Positions 1 through 5,630 of a stretch of 10,000 bases of DNA are shown here, one piece after another. Source of the DNA: Acidimicrobiaceae bacterium (lineage in GTDB: Bacteria > Actinomycetota > Acidimicrobiia > Acidimicrobiales > UBA10347); the NCBI GenBank assembly GCA_003485885.1, contig DNHM01000076.1, positions 1 through 10,000 on the forward strand, read 5' to 3'. The notes beneath the pieces were generated by a model, which saw only the letters and a list, made by a program, of their open reading frames with translations, searched no databases and had not been told where the DNA came from. Position 1 is the stretch's first letter. The number at the start of each line of letters is the position of its first letter. A program made the position numbers and the translations under genes.

Positions 1-1
1 G

Positions 2-229
2 CAGATGATTGGCGCAGCTGTTGCTGTGCTGCACAGTGGCGACGCAACCACGGTCACCTTGGAAATGGCGGTTCACGATGACTCGATCTCGGCCAAGCTG
101 ACGGGCAAGGGATGCACCTCGCCGACCAAACGACTGGTGAAGGACCTCACGACCTTGGCCGCCAAGAAGGCGTCGTCGTTCGAGACCTCCAACACCTCGA
201 CCGCGCTCATCATTTCTTTCGACGTCTGA
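2..229 (+). CDS. C-terminal part of an unrecognised protein (truncated at window edge)
   Basis: The reading frame is open from base 2 to a TGA at 227-229, so only the last 75 residues are visible and the true start lies outside the window. The fragment has no cysteine pair or membrane segment. Its pattern of alternating hydrophobic strands, a segment around residues 2-12 with a histidine (AAVAVLHS), a glycine near residue 36 and a closing beta-strand (ALIISFDV) loosely resembles the end of a GHKL/RsbW-type anti-sigma ATPase domain. No ATP-binding box is clear, so this is only a suggestion. The gene converges on dut with 14 bp between the two stop codons. Coding status is likely from the frame's length and GC-rich third positions; function is unknown. 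Confidence 0.55.
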   Translation, partial: QMIGAAVAVLHSGDATTVTLEMAVHDDSISAKLTGKGCTSPTKRLVKDLTTLAAKKASSFETSNTSTALIISFDV

Positions 230-235
230 CGGCCA

Positions 236-253
236 GACCGCAACTACGCGGTC
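236..253. terminator. Small hairpin between convergent genes, possible weak terminator
   Basis: GACCGC (236-241) and GCGGTC (248-253) form a 6-bp stem with a 6-nt loop. It lies in the junction between the upstream + gene and dut and overlaps the dut stop codon (244-246). There is no T-run on either side, so a terminator role is weakly supported. Confidence 0.25.
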
Positions 254-684
254 CCGGTTGAACCGAAGCCGCCGAGACCGCGTTCGGAATCAGGCAGATT
301 CTGCACTTCTTCAAAGTTGACTTCTTCGTATGCTTGAATGACGAGTTGCGCGATCCGTTCACCCCGCACCACCTCGAAGTCCGTCGTTGGATCGGTATTG
401 ATCAGCAACACCTTGAGTTCACCTCGGTAGCCGCTATCGATCAGACCGGGCGTGTTCAACACGGTCACGCCGTGTTTGTACGCCAAACCACTGCGAGGTT
501 GGATGAAGCCCGCATACCCATCAGGAATGGCGATCGAGATACCCGTAGGCACGAGGGCTCGGCCGCCACCCGCAGCGATGGTCACGTTGGCGGATGCTCG
601 CAAATCGACACCTGCATCACCAGGAGTGGCATGGGCGGGCAGTTCAAGATCTGCGTCGGCTCGGACAACAGGAATATTCAGCAC
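244..684 (-). CDS. dut: Deoxyuridine 5'-triphosphate nucleotidohydrolase (dUTPase)
   Basis: This is a cytoplasmic trimeric dUTPase that hydrolyses dUTP to dUMP and pyrophosphate, keeping uracil out of DNA and supplying dUMP for thymidylate synthesis. All five family motifs are present in order in 146 residues: PGDAGVDL (21-28), PRSGLA (63-68), GLIDSGYRGEL (80-90, with catalytic Asp83), RGERIAQLVI (107-116) and the flexible C-terminal RGLGGFGSTG (135-144), whose Phe stacks on the uracil ring. Length is normal for a bacterial enzyme. The start is a GTG at 684-682, preceded by an AGGA ribosome-binding site 7 nt upstream. It is transcribed divergently from orn. Identification is secure. Confidence 0.97.
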   Translation of the reverse strand: MLNIPVVRADADLELPAHATPGDAGVDLRASANVTIAAGGGRALVPTGISIAIPDGYAGFIQPRSGLAYKHGVTVLNTPGLIDSGYRGELKVLLINTDPTTDFEVVRGERIAQLVIQAYEEVNFEEVQNLPDSERGLGGFGSTGTA

Positions 685-708
685 CCGTGCATCCTACGTT
701 TCTGACCG

Positions 709-748
709 TCGGGGCTATCTGCATTTCTGTATCACAGCGGTGCCCCGA
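709..748. promoter_or_regulatory. Inverted repeat in the dut-orn divergent intergenic region
   Basis: TCGGGGC (709-715) is matched by GCCCCGA (742-748), a perfect 7-bp inverted repeat with a 26-nt centre. It occupies most of the 78-bp gap (685-762) between the divergent starts of dut and orn, so the promoters for both genes should lie here. I could not identify convincing -35/-10 pairs. The repeat could be an operator or a 5' leader hairpin, or it may be chance. Confidence 0.25.
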
Positions 749-762
749 TACGGTTGCGGGCG

Positions 763-1323
763 ATGCTCGCATGGATGGATCTTGAGATGACTGGCCTCGA
801 CCCGTCTCAACATGTAATCGTTGAGATTGCGACGTTGCTCACCGATGACGATCTCAATCTGATCGCCGAAGGCCCCGAACTGATCGTGCATGCCACGGCC
901 GACGAGTTGGCCCGCATGGACGACTTCGTCACCAACATGCACACCAAGAGTGGGCTGCTCGACCAAATCAAAGCATCGACCGTTTCGCTCGAGGAAGCCA
1001 CCAACCAGACCTTGGCCTTTCTCCAGAAGCACATTCCTGACGCGAGGACCGTGCCGTTGTGCGGCAACTCGATCGGCACTGACCGTCGATTCTTGGCCAT
1101 TTATATGCCCGAGATCGAAGAATTCCTGCACTATCGATCGGTCGATGTGTCGACTATCAAGGAACTCGCTCGCCGCTGGTACCCCGACGCAATGGCATCG
1201 GTGCCCTCCAAAGACGGCGGACACCGAGCTCTCGACGACATCCGAGAGAGCTTGAAAGAACTCGAATATTGGCGCAGTGCTGTATTCGCCGATGCGGCAG
1301 CCGCTCAAGAAAGCACCGACTAG
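763..1323 (+). CDS. orn: Oligoribonuclease (3'-5' exonuclease for short RNAs)
   Basis: Orn degrades RNA dinucleotides and other very short oligoribonucleotides, including pGpG from cyclic-di-GMP breakdown, to mononucleotides in the cytoplasm. It is a DEDDh exonuclease. Counting from the ATG at 763, the metal ligands and catalytic residues are visible as Asp6 and Glu8 in DLEMTGLD, Asp107 in NSIGTDRRFL, and His154 and Asp159 in HRALDDIRES. The protein is 186 residues against about 180 for the family. A TTG at 754 would add three residues, but the family begins just before the WxDLEMTGLD block, which favours the ATG. No strong ribosome-binding site is visible. The downstream hydrolase starts 6 bp after the stop, so the two are probably co-transcribed. 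Confidence 0.96.
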   Translation: MLAWMDLEMTGLDPSQHVIVEIATLLTDDDLNLIAEGPELIVHATADELARMDDFVTNMHTKSGLLDQIKASTVSLEEATNQTLAFLQKHIPDARTVPLCGNSIGTDRRFLAIYMPEIEEFLHYRSVDVSTIKELARRWYPDAMASVPSKDGGHRALDDIRESLKELEYWRSAVFADAAAAQESTD

Positions 1324-1329
1324 GACACG

Positions 1330-2409
1330 ATGAGTCAACCAACGGACACCCGGCCCGAGCGCTCCGAGAAGCGCCCAGCGACCGACGAGATTACCGAACT
1401 CGCTCCTGGCGTACTGCGAAGCCAACTCCCGGTGCAGCTCCCTGGCCTTGGCCATGTGAACTGTTACATGCTCCAAGATGGCGATGGTGTTGCACTCGTC
1501 GACCCTGGGCTTCCTGGCGAACAAGCCTGGCAGGCCCTCGTCGATCGGCTCAAACGAGCCGATTACAGCGTTGGCGACGTGCACACCGTGATCGTTACCC
1601 ACTCGCACTACGACCATTACGGGGGCGCCGAACGCCTACGTGAAGAAGCCGGTGCTCGGATCGTGGGCCATCGCGATCTGTTTAACAGCATGGCTCCACC
1701 CGACATCGACGACGATGCCGAGTTCATCGACATAGACGGCGAAGTCAAGATCGGCCGAGGCGAAACCGGTTTTGGGCGAGTCACCCCATGGGGCACCTGG
1801 TCCGAGCCACCGACAGAGGTCGTCGAACATTGGCAGAAGCTTGGGATCGGCGTTGGAAACGACTTCCCCCACGCGCCCCGGCCCGACCTCGCTCTGGGCG
1901 ATGCAGATCAGATCATGCTCGCTGGACGCCCGTGGGTTGCTGTGCACACACCCGGTCACACTGCCGACCATCTGTGTCTCTACGACGCCGAGAACGGCCT
2001 GATGCTCACTGGTGACCATGTGTTGCCTACCATCACGCCCCACATCAGTGGTTTCGCCGATGGCGAGGCACCACTCAAGAAGTTCATGGATTCGCTGCAA
2101 CGGATGCACGACTACAGCGATGTCACGCTGGCTATGCCTGCTCATGGTGATCCGTTCACGGATCTCACCGGCCGTGCCGACCATATCTGTGGCCATCACC
2201 TCGAACGGCTCGACGAGTTTCGCGCCGCAGCTGCTGAGCTCGAAACCGCCAACGTGAACGCTTACATGAAGCACGCCTTCAAGGAACGTTCCTGGGGCAG
2301 CATGGCTGAATCAGAGACCTACGCCCACCTGGATCACCTGCGCGATCATGGTGAACTCGACACCACCTGGGTAAATGGCCTCCTGCACTTCACCCAACCA
2401 GGCTTGTAA
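1330..2409 (+). CDS. Metallo-beta-lactamase-fold hydrolase, LACTB2-like
   Basis: This is a cytoplasmic metal-dependent hydrolase of 359 residues. The metallo-beta-lactamase fold spans about residues 25-275, with the HxHxDH signature at 91-96 (THSHYDH), a third histidine at 210 in TPGHT, the bridging Asp229 in TGDH and His272 in MPAHG. Residues about 290-345 resemble the C-terminal winged-helix domain found in LACTB2-type proteins, ending in a conserved-looking AHLDHLRDHGEL segment. LACTB2 homologues act as endoribonucleases and others as thioesterases or hydroxyacyl hydrolases; the substrate cannot be read from sequence. The start ATG is preceded by AGGA within the end of orn. The likely orn-hydrolase operon makes an RNA-related role tempting but unproven. 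There is no signal peptide. Confidence 0.88.
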   Translation: MSQPTDTRPERSEKRPATDEITELAPGVLRSQLPVQLPGLGHVNCYMLQDGDGVALVDPGLPGEQAWQALVDRLKRADYSVGDVHTVIVTHSHYDHYGGAERLREEAGARIVGHRDLFNSMAPPDIDDDAEFIDIDGEVKIGRGETGFGRVTPWGTWSEPPTEVVEHWQKLGIGVGNDFPHAPRPDLALGDADQIMLAGRPWVAVHTPGHTADHLCLYDAENGLMLTGDHVLPTITPHISGFADGEAPLKKFMDSLQRMHDYSDVTLAMPAHGDPFTDLTGRADHICGHHLERLDEFRAAAAELETANVNAYMKHAFKERSWGSMAESETYAHLDHLRDHGELDTTWVNGLLHFTQPGL

Positions 2410-2422
2410 TTCTTCTGTCACA

Positions 2423-2453
2423 TAACGAACCCGTGCCTGGCACCGGTTCGTTA
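2423..2453 (+). terminator. Hairpin terminator after the orn-hydrolase operon
   Basis: TAACGAACC (2423-2431) pairs perfectly with GGTTCGTTA (2445-2453), extended inside by GTG/CAC. It begins 14 nt after the hydrolase stop codon. No uridine-rich tail follows, so it may be a weak intrinsic terminator or a 3'-end stabilising hairpin. Confidence 0.55.
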
Positions 2454-2538
2454 GTCACAACTCAGGATCGTTGCAATGGCATGATTTGGTGGGCTTTGCT
2501 GTCGGACCACTCGGCCGATAGTTATGTGTGGCGGAACG

Positions 2539-2597
2539 ATGACAAACGCTGTATTTGCATTTAATCATTTGACAGACTGCGACAAACCTTGTTCTCT
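2539..2597 (+). promoter_or_regulatory. Promoter region of the whiB7 leader transcript
   Basis: A perfect -35 hexamer TTGACA lies at 2569-2574, directly preceded by an AT-rich block (2550-2568). WhiB7 in mycobacteria is known to bind an AT-rich element just upstream of the -35 of its own promoter, so this fits autoregulation. The matching -10 is poor (TTCTCT at 2592-2597, 17-nt spacer). An alternative pair is ATGACA (2539-2544) with TTTAAT (2560-2565), separated by a short 15 nt. GACAAAC occurs twice (2541-2547, 2581-2587). The exact start site cannot be fixed, but both options place it upstream of the leader ORF. Confidence 0.5.
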
Positions 2598-2627
2598 TGT
2601 ACTCGTCCCCCACCCGAGGAGTCTTTG

Positions 2628-2849
2628 ATGATGCATCAACTTCGTGTTTACAGCCAGCGTATAAACGCTTCTGCTGTGCGCGTCGTCGACTCTGCGTCGA
2701 CTCTGCGCGGGAATCTGGGACTCGCTACCGCTGGCGCGACCACCACCTTTGGCACTTTTGCGTGGAATGCCATGCCGTCGGTACACGCCCCCGCCATTTG
2801 TACCCACGGCAAGCGATATAAACGGCGGCCTCAGGAGATGCTCACGTAA
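2628..2849 (+). CDS. Leader (upstream) ORF of whiB7, 73 residues
   Basis: The small ORF starts at the first of two consecutive ATGs (2628 and 2631), 6 nt after a near-perfect ribosome-binding site GAGGAG (2616-2621). It ends at TAA 2847-2849, 28 bases before the terminator hairpin at 2877. The peptide has no recognised domain, signal or membrane segment; its end is basic (GKRYKRRPQ). I interpret it as a regulatory upstream ORF: in known whiB7/wblC leaders, ribosome progress over an upstream ORF sets whether transcription terminates before the regulator gene. The coding region itself contains hairpins (2650-2677 and 2685-2701) and the strand (2823-2829) that can compete with the terminator. 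An independent small protein remains possible, since 73 codons is long for an attenuation leader. Confidence 0.55.
   Translation: MMHQLRVYSQRINASAVRVVDSASTLRGNLGLATAGATTTFGTFAWNAMPSVHAPAICTHGKRYKRRPQEMLT
2650..2677 (+). other. Compound hairpin inside the leader ORF
   Basis: ACAGC (2650-2654) pairs with GCTGT (2673-2677), and inside it AGCGT (2656-2660) pairs with ACGCT (2665-2669) around an ATAA loop. A second hairpin follows, in which two GTCGAC copies (2685-2690 and 2696-2701) pair around a 5-nt loop. Both lie early in the leader ORF and could fold when ribosomes are absent or stalled. Confidence 0.4.
2684..2705 (+). repeat. Tandem 11-bp repeat, two copies
   Basis: CGTCGACTCTG occurs twice back to back (2684-2694 and 2695-2705) within the leader ORF. 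The unit is not a multiple of three, so the two copies are read in different frames. Confidence 0.7.
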
Positions 2850-2883
2850 CAACGTGTAGCAATCGAAACTCTTGAAGCCGCCG
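2823..2883 (+). promoter_or_regulatory. Putative antiterminator pairing of the whiB7 attenuator
   Basis: CGGCGGC (2823-2829), near the end of the leader ORF, is exactly complementary to GCCGCCG (2877-2883), the first seven bases of the 5' arm of the terminator. If this all-GC helix forms, the terminator cannot. The enclosed loop holds a smaller hairpin, CACGT (2843-2847) with ACGTG (2852-2856), which straddles the leader stop codon. Ribosomes finishing the leader ORF would cover or approach 2823-2829 and favour termination; ribosomes held up earlier would leave it free and favour read-through. The complementarity is seen directly; the mechanism is inferred from known whiB7-type leaders. Confidence 0.5.
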
Positions 2884-2910
2884 GACTGAGTCCGGCGGCT
2901 TTCTTCATTT
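2877..2910 (+). terminator. whiB7: Strong intrinsic terminator (attenuator) upstream of whiB7
   Basis: GCCGCCGGAC (2877-2886) and GTCCGGCGGC (2890-2899) form a perfect 10-bp GC-rich stem with a TGA loop, followed by a T-rich tail (2900-2910). This is the clearest intrinsic terminator in the window, and it sits between the leader ORF and whiB7, 55 bases before the whiB7 start. It either ends a separate small transcript or acts as the attenuator of whiB7. Confidence 0.9.
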
Positions 2911-2964
2911 TGTCCTTACTCCCAACTGACTATTCGCATAGAGACCAGAACCAAGAGACACGTC

Positions 2965-3318
2965 ATGTTTACGACGATCCCAGACAACCAAACCACTGGC
3001 CAAGAGGCGTGGCGAACCGAGGCTCGTTGCGCAAGCGGCGACGGCACGTTGGCCGCCACGTTCTTCAGCGAGGAACTCCAGGACATTGCGGCCGCGAAGC
3101 GCATCTGCGCTGAGTGCCCAGTCATGGCTGACTGTCTCGAGGGTGCCCTTGAGCGTTACGAGCCATACGGCGTGTGGGGCGGCCAGCTATTCCTGAACGG
3201 CAAGGTTCTCACGAACAAGCGCCGTCGAGGCCGCCCACCAAAGATTGCTCGACCCGAGGATGACTTTCCCCTCATCCCCGTACCCGAGCGACTGGTGTCA
3301 CTCCTGCGCACTGCATAG
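2965..3318 (+). CDS. whiB7: WhiB7-type iron-sulfur transcriptional regulator with AT-hook
   Basis: This 117-residue protein belongs to the WhiB-like family, which carry a [4Fe-4S] cluster and bind region 4 of the primary sigma factor. The four cluster cysteines are Cys22, Cys48, Cys51 and Cys57 (C...CxxC...C), followed by the family turn motif GVWGG at 69-73. The turn is preceded by EP (EPYGVWGG), and downstream come basic residues with an AT-hook, RRRGRPPK (86-93). The AT-hook directly after the turn is the hallmark that separates WhiB7/WblC from other WhiB proteins. WhiB7 activates intrinsic antibiotic-resistance genes and its own promoter. The C-terminus runs about 20 residues past the AT-hook, somewhat longer than the mycobacterial protein. 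The ribosome-binding site is weak (AAGAGA at 2953-2958). Family assignment is near certain; the WhiB7 subclass is likely. Confidence 0.9.
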   Translation: MFTTIPDNQTTGQEAWRTEARCASGDGTLAATFFSEELQDIAAAKRICAECPVMADCLEGALERYEPYGVWGGQLFLNGKVLTNKRRRGRPPKIARPEDDFPLIPVPERLVSLLRTA

Positions 3319-3332
3319 CCAGAAGCACCTTC

Positions 3333-3366
3333 GAAAAGTTACTTCCCCAGGGGAACCTAACTTTTC
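3333..3366 (+). terminator. Terminator of whiB7
   Basis: GAAAAGTTA (3333-3341) pairs with TAACTTTTC (3358-3366), and inside it TTCCCC (3343-3348) pairs with GGGGAA (3350-3355), a long two-part stem starting 15 bases after the whiB7 stop. The 3' arm supplies a short T-run and the 5' arm an A-run, so it may work in both directions. Confidence 0.75.
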
Positions 3367-3398
3367 ACAAACCAGAAACCGTGCGTCGCAGGACTCGG

Positions 3399-3429
3399 GG
3401 TCGAAGTGCCGCTTAGACGAGCTTCGACC
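3399..3429. other. Hairpin in non-coding region between two terminators
   Basis: GGTCGAAG (3399-3406) pairs perfectly with CTTCGACC (3422-3429) across a 15-nt loop. It sits in the roughly 100-bp gap between the whiB7 terminator and the 3470-3500 terminator. No tRNA or known RNA family was recognised. It could be the body of a small RNA or just extra 3'-end structure. Confidence 0.35.
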
Positions 3430-3469
3430 AATGATGAGCTTCTCGGGACGGCATCCAGAGAAAACGAGG

Positions 3470-3500
3470 GAGCCCCGACCAGATCATCTGGTCGGGGCTC
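3470..3500. terminator. Strong hairpin terminator, probably bidirectional
   Basis: GAGCCCCGACCAGAT (3470-3484) and its exact complement (3486-3500) form a 15-bp perfect stem around a single central base, so in practice the innermost pairs open. On the + side a TGTTGTGTTT tail follows; on the - side a short TTTT lies a few bases beyond the stem. On the - strand it would end the tlpA-ccdA operon, whose last stop codon is at 3555-3553. Confidence 0.8.
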
Positions 3501-3552
3501 TGTTGTGTTTGCGGTCTCGTGCGCTCGTTGCCAGGCCTAGGCAGTTAGGCGG

Positions 3553-4689
3553 CTAGGCGCTGACCAGGTGATCCGCACCGGTTCCGTCGGCCAGTTCGCC
3601 TTCGTTGTCTCGGAAGAAACGGAAGTAGATAGCTATACCGATGACACCGAGCACGAACATTTCACCAAGCACAGCCCACCGCAATGGATCAGTGAACCAA
3701 TTCCCGATGCGAGCGGGGAATCCAACGATCGTGCGGATGAGAGGCAACACGAAAAGGTTGGCCCGTTCGCCGTTCCACGACTGCACAAACTCAAGGAGCG
3801 CCCAGCTCATACCAAGAGCGCCAACGGCGCCGTAACGGATTTCCTTGTTCATCTCCGACCACAGGCCGCGGATAAGCGCTCCAGCAACCATCAGTAACAG
3901 ACCAGCACCCAGGCGGGTTGCACCGGTTTCGTTGATCCAGATGTTGACCTGTGTCTGCATGTTTTCGAAGAAGGAAACGAGTGAGTTCTGCTGGATGTTG
4001 CCTCGTAACACTTGAATTTCCCACCAGCCGTACACGACCAAGTACGCACCTGAAAGCATCAACAACACGCCACTGATGCGGTTCACCCACGGCAAGATCT
4101 TGCGCATATTGGTGGCGATCGAGGTCTTGGCCAAAGCGAGCGCCACCGTCAGGGTCATAATCACGGCTCCCATACCCAAGCCATAAGCCACAAAAACCGA
4201 GACACCGTTGACGAAACCGCCCGAGGTAAACACGTTCGAGACACCAGCGATGAACAGGCCAACTGTGCAGCCCAGCGATACCACCGCATAACTGACGCCG
4301 AACAAGAACATGGAGACCACTTCGCCGGAGTCGCCGCCCTTCTGCAACCGCGGCGTCGACAACTTGAGCTCAAAACCCTTGAGCATGGCGAATCCAAACG
4401 GAATCAGCAAGATGCCCAGACCGAACGTGACATACGGCGTGTAGTTGAGCACCGACCCGCTACTCAACAGGCTCGAGGTCAATATGCCAAATGCGCCGAA
4501 CACAGCCACGAAACCTGCGGTCAACGCAAGTCCGACCTTAAGCGCACGCATGATGTTTCGGGCGGTGGATGTGTCGCTGTCCTTCCCAAGGAAGAACGAG
4601 ACGTACACCGGAAGCATGGCAAAGCCGCAAGGATTAAAAGCAGCCACGAGTCCCAGCGTGAACGGGAAAGCAAGATCGGCACTAAACAT
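3553..4689 (-). CDS. ccdA: CcdA/DsbD-type transmembrane electron carrier
   Basis: CcdA passes reducing equivalents from cytoplasmic thioredoxin across the membrane to extracytoplasmic thiol proteins, typically for cytochrome c maturation. The protein has 378 residues. The conserved redox cysteines are Cys21 in the NPCG motif of the first membrane segment and Cys141 in SLGCT of a middle segment. Six hydrophobic helices cover about residues 7-31, 50-72, 82-104, 123-150, 160-187 and 197-222, as in CcdA. Beyond these, a C-terminal extension of about 150 residues adds probably two more helices (near 259-275 and 338-357), which typical CcdA of about 240 residues lacks. The start ATG lies 3 bp after the TlpA stop, so the two are co-transcribed and likely partners. 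The stop overlaps a run of short TAGGC repeats of no evident meaning. Confidence 0.9.
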   Translation of the reverse strand: MFSADLAFPFTLGLVAAFNPCGFAMLPVYVSFFLGKDSDTSTARNIMRALKVGLALTAGFVAVFGAFGILTSSLLSSGSVLNYTPYVTFGLGILLIPFGFAMLKGFELKLSTPRLQKGGDSGEVVSMFLFGVSYAVVSLGCTVGLFIAGVSNVFTSGGFVNGVSVFVAYGLGMGAVIMTLTVALALAKTSIATNMRKILPWVNRISGVLLMLSGAYLVVYGWWEIQVLRGNIQQNSLVSFFENMQTQVNIWINETGATRLGAGLLLMVAGALIRGLWSEMNKEIRYGAVGALGMSWALLEFVQSWNGERANLFVLPLIRTIVGFPARIGNWFTDPLRWAVLGEMFVLGVIGIAIYFRFFRDNEGELADGTGADHLVSA

Positions 4690-4692
4690 CGA

Positions 4693-5352
4693 CTACTCCG
4701 GAAGAAGGTTTTCGTTGATGAGGCGAGTGAGCTCATCTGCGGTCAGAACGCCAGCCCACGATCCGGCCACTTGGCCCTGTGCGTTCAGAAACACCGTGGT
4801 CGGCATAACAAAACCACCGAATTCACGAAACACCACCGACGTGGTGTCGTCAGCAAGCGGATAGGAAACACCCGTCTGGGCCGCCAACGCAACAGCAGCC
4901 TCGCGGCTGACATCAGCAGTATTCATGCCGACAAAGTCAACACGATCGCCGAGCGCGAGGTGCACTTCTTCAAAGTCGGGCATTTCGGCAACACATGCTG
5001 CACAGTTGCTAGCCCAAAAGTTCAGAACCGTTGGTCGACCCTTGAACTCGGCAGTCGAGGCCAACGTCCCATCGAAGTACTCGAATGGCACGATCGGCGT
5101 GAGGTCCAACCCATCAACCAGCGATGGAAGATCCGATTGTGGTTCGGCAGGGTCTCCTTCGAGGACATCTGGTGGTTTCACCAAGATGCCGCCGCCGTTC
5201 GTTTCGACGGGGTCCACCGCGGCTGCGGCTGCTGCGAGATCGTCATCACTGCCGCCACAAGCGGCCGCGAACAGGCTCAGAATAAGCGCTCCCGCGAACA
5301 GCCGGAGGGAAAGCCGGTTGCGGGAGTTGAAATTGTGGAGGGACAATCGCAT
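4693..5352 (-). CDS. TlpA-like thioredoxin-fold lipoprotein
   Basis: This 219-residue protein is predicted to be an outward-facing lipoprotein thiol-disulfide oxidoreductase. Residues 1-31 form a signal peptide with a basic start and hydrophobic core, ending in a lipobox (FAAA) before the lipidated Cys32. A low-complexity Asp/Ala linker follows (37-46). The thioredoxin domain covers about 85-215, with the active-site motif WASNCAAC (113-120; Cys117 and Cys120) and the cis-proline in VMPTT (Pro174). Redox partners of this type are reduced by CcdA, the next gene. Likely roles are apocytochrome c reduction or general envelope thiol maintenance. The start is preceded by GAGAAG as a modest ribosome-binding site. 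The fold and location are well supported; the exact substrate is not. Confidence 0.88.
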   Translation of the reverse strand: MRLSLHNFNSRNRLSLRLFAGALILSLFAAACGGSDDDLAAAAAAVDPVETNGGGILVKPPDVLEGDPAEPQSDLPSLVDGLDLTPIVPFEYFDGTLASTAEFKGRPTVLNFWASNCAACVAEMPDFEEVHLALGDRVDFVGMNTADVSREAAVALAAQTGVSYPLADDTTSVVFREFGGFVMPTTVFLNAQGQVAGSWAGVLTADELTRLINENLLPE

Positions 5353-5630
5353 GTCTTCTCATTCCAGCACGAGACACGACAGTCTCGCAGCACAGTTCGG
5401 TGATGACATGGTTCAAACCCTTTGAGGACCTAAGGCAATTCCCCAAAAAGATGACGATCTACGAAACACAACCTTTCGGTCGCCTTTATCGCTGGTCCCC
5501 ATCGGCCCTGCGCACGTCTGGTTCGTCGGCCGACTGCACCTGCATCTCGATCACAAGGAGCAGCGCAAGGAACAACACGATGAACCTCGCTACCGAGACA
5601 CTGCAAACAACCTTTGCGCTCGATCAGCGG
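5353..5630 (-). promoter_or_regulatory. Intergenic region upstream of the tlpA-ccdA operon
   Basis: These 278 bases must carry the - strand promoter of the tlpA-ccdA operon and the 3' end of the operon to the right. I could not pick a convincing -35/-10 pair. There is a 10-bp palindrome GTCGGCCGAC at 5525-5534 and a weak 5-bp hairpin (GCAAA 5603-5607 with TTTGC 5613-5617) that could mark the 3' end of the upstream operon. No credible gene was found. Confidence 0.3.

Noticed and set aside
715..1617. 300-residue open frame on the - strand opposite orn and the hydrolase
   Set aside because: It is antisense to two well-identified genes and shows no family motif; long antisense frames are expected in GC-rich codon-biased DNA.
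2565..2852. 95-residue - strand frame across the whiB7 leader
   Set aside because: It has no recognised motif and runs opposite a strong + strand ribosome-binding site, promoter and terminator arrangement.
2600..2910. The leader as a classical stable RNA (tmRNA, RNase P RNA, 6S/Ms1-like or 6C RNA)
   Set aside because: The conserved RNase P and tmRNA sequence blocks are missing, there are no paired six-cytosine loops at the right spacing, and a downstream whiB7 gene explains the terminator better. A 6S/Ms1-like RNA cannot be fully excluded by eye.
3538..3558. Three TAGGC units with an 8-bp period at the end of ccdA
   Set aside because: The units are too short and partly inside the ccdA stop region; chance is a sufficient explanation.
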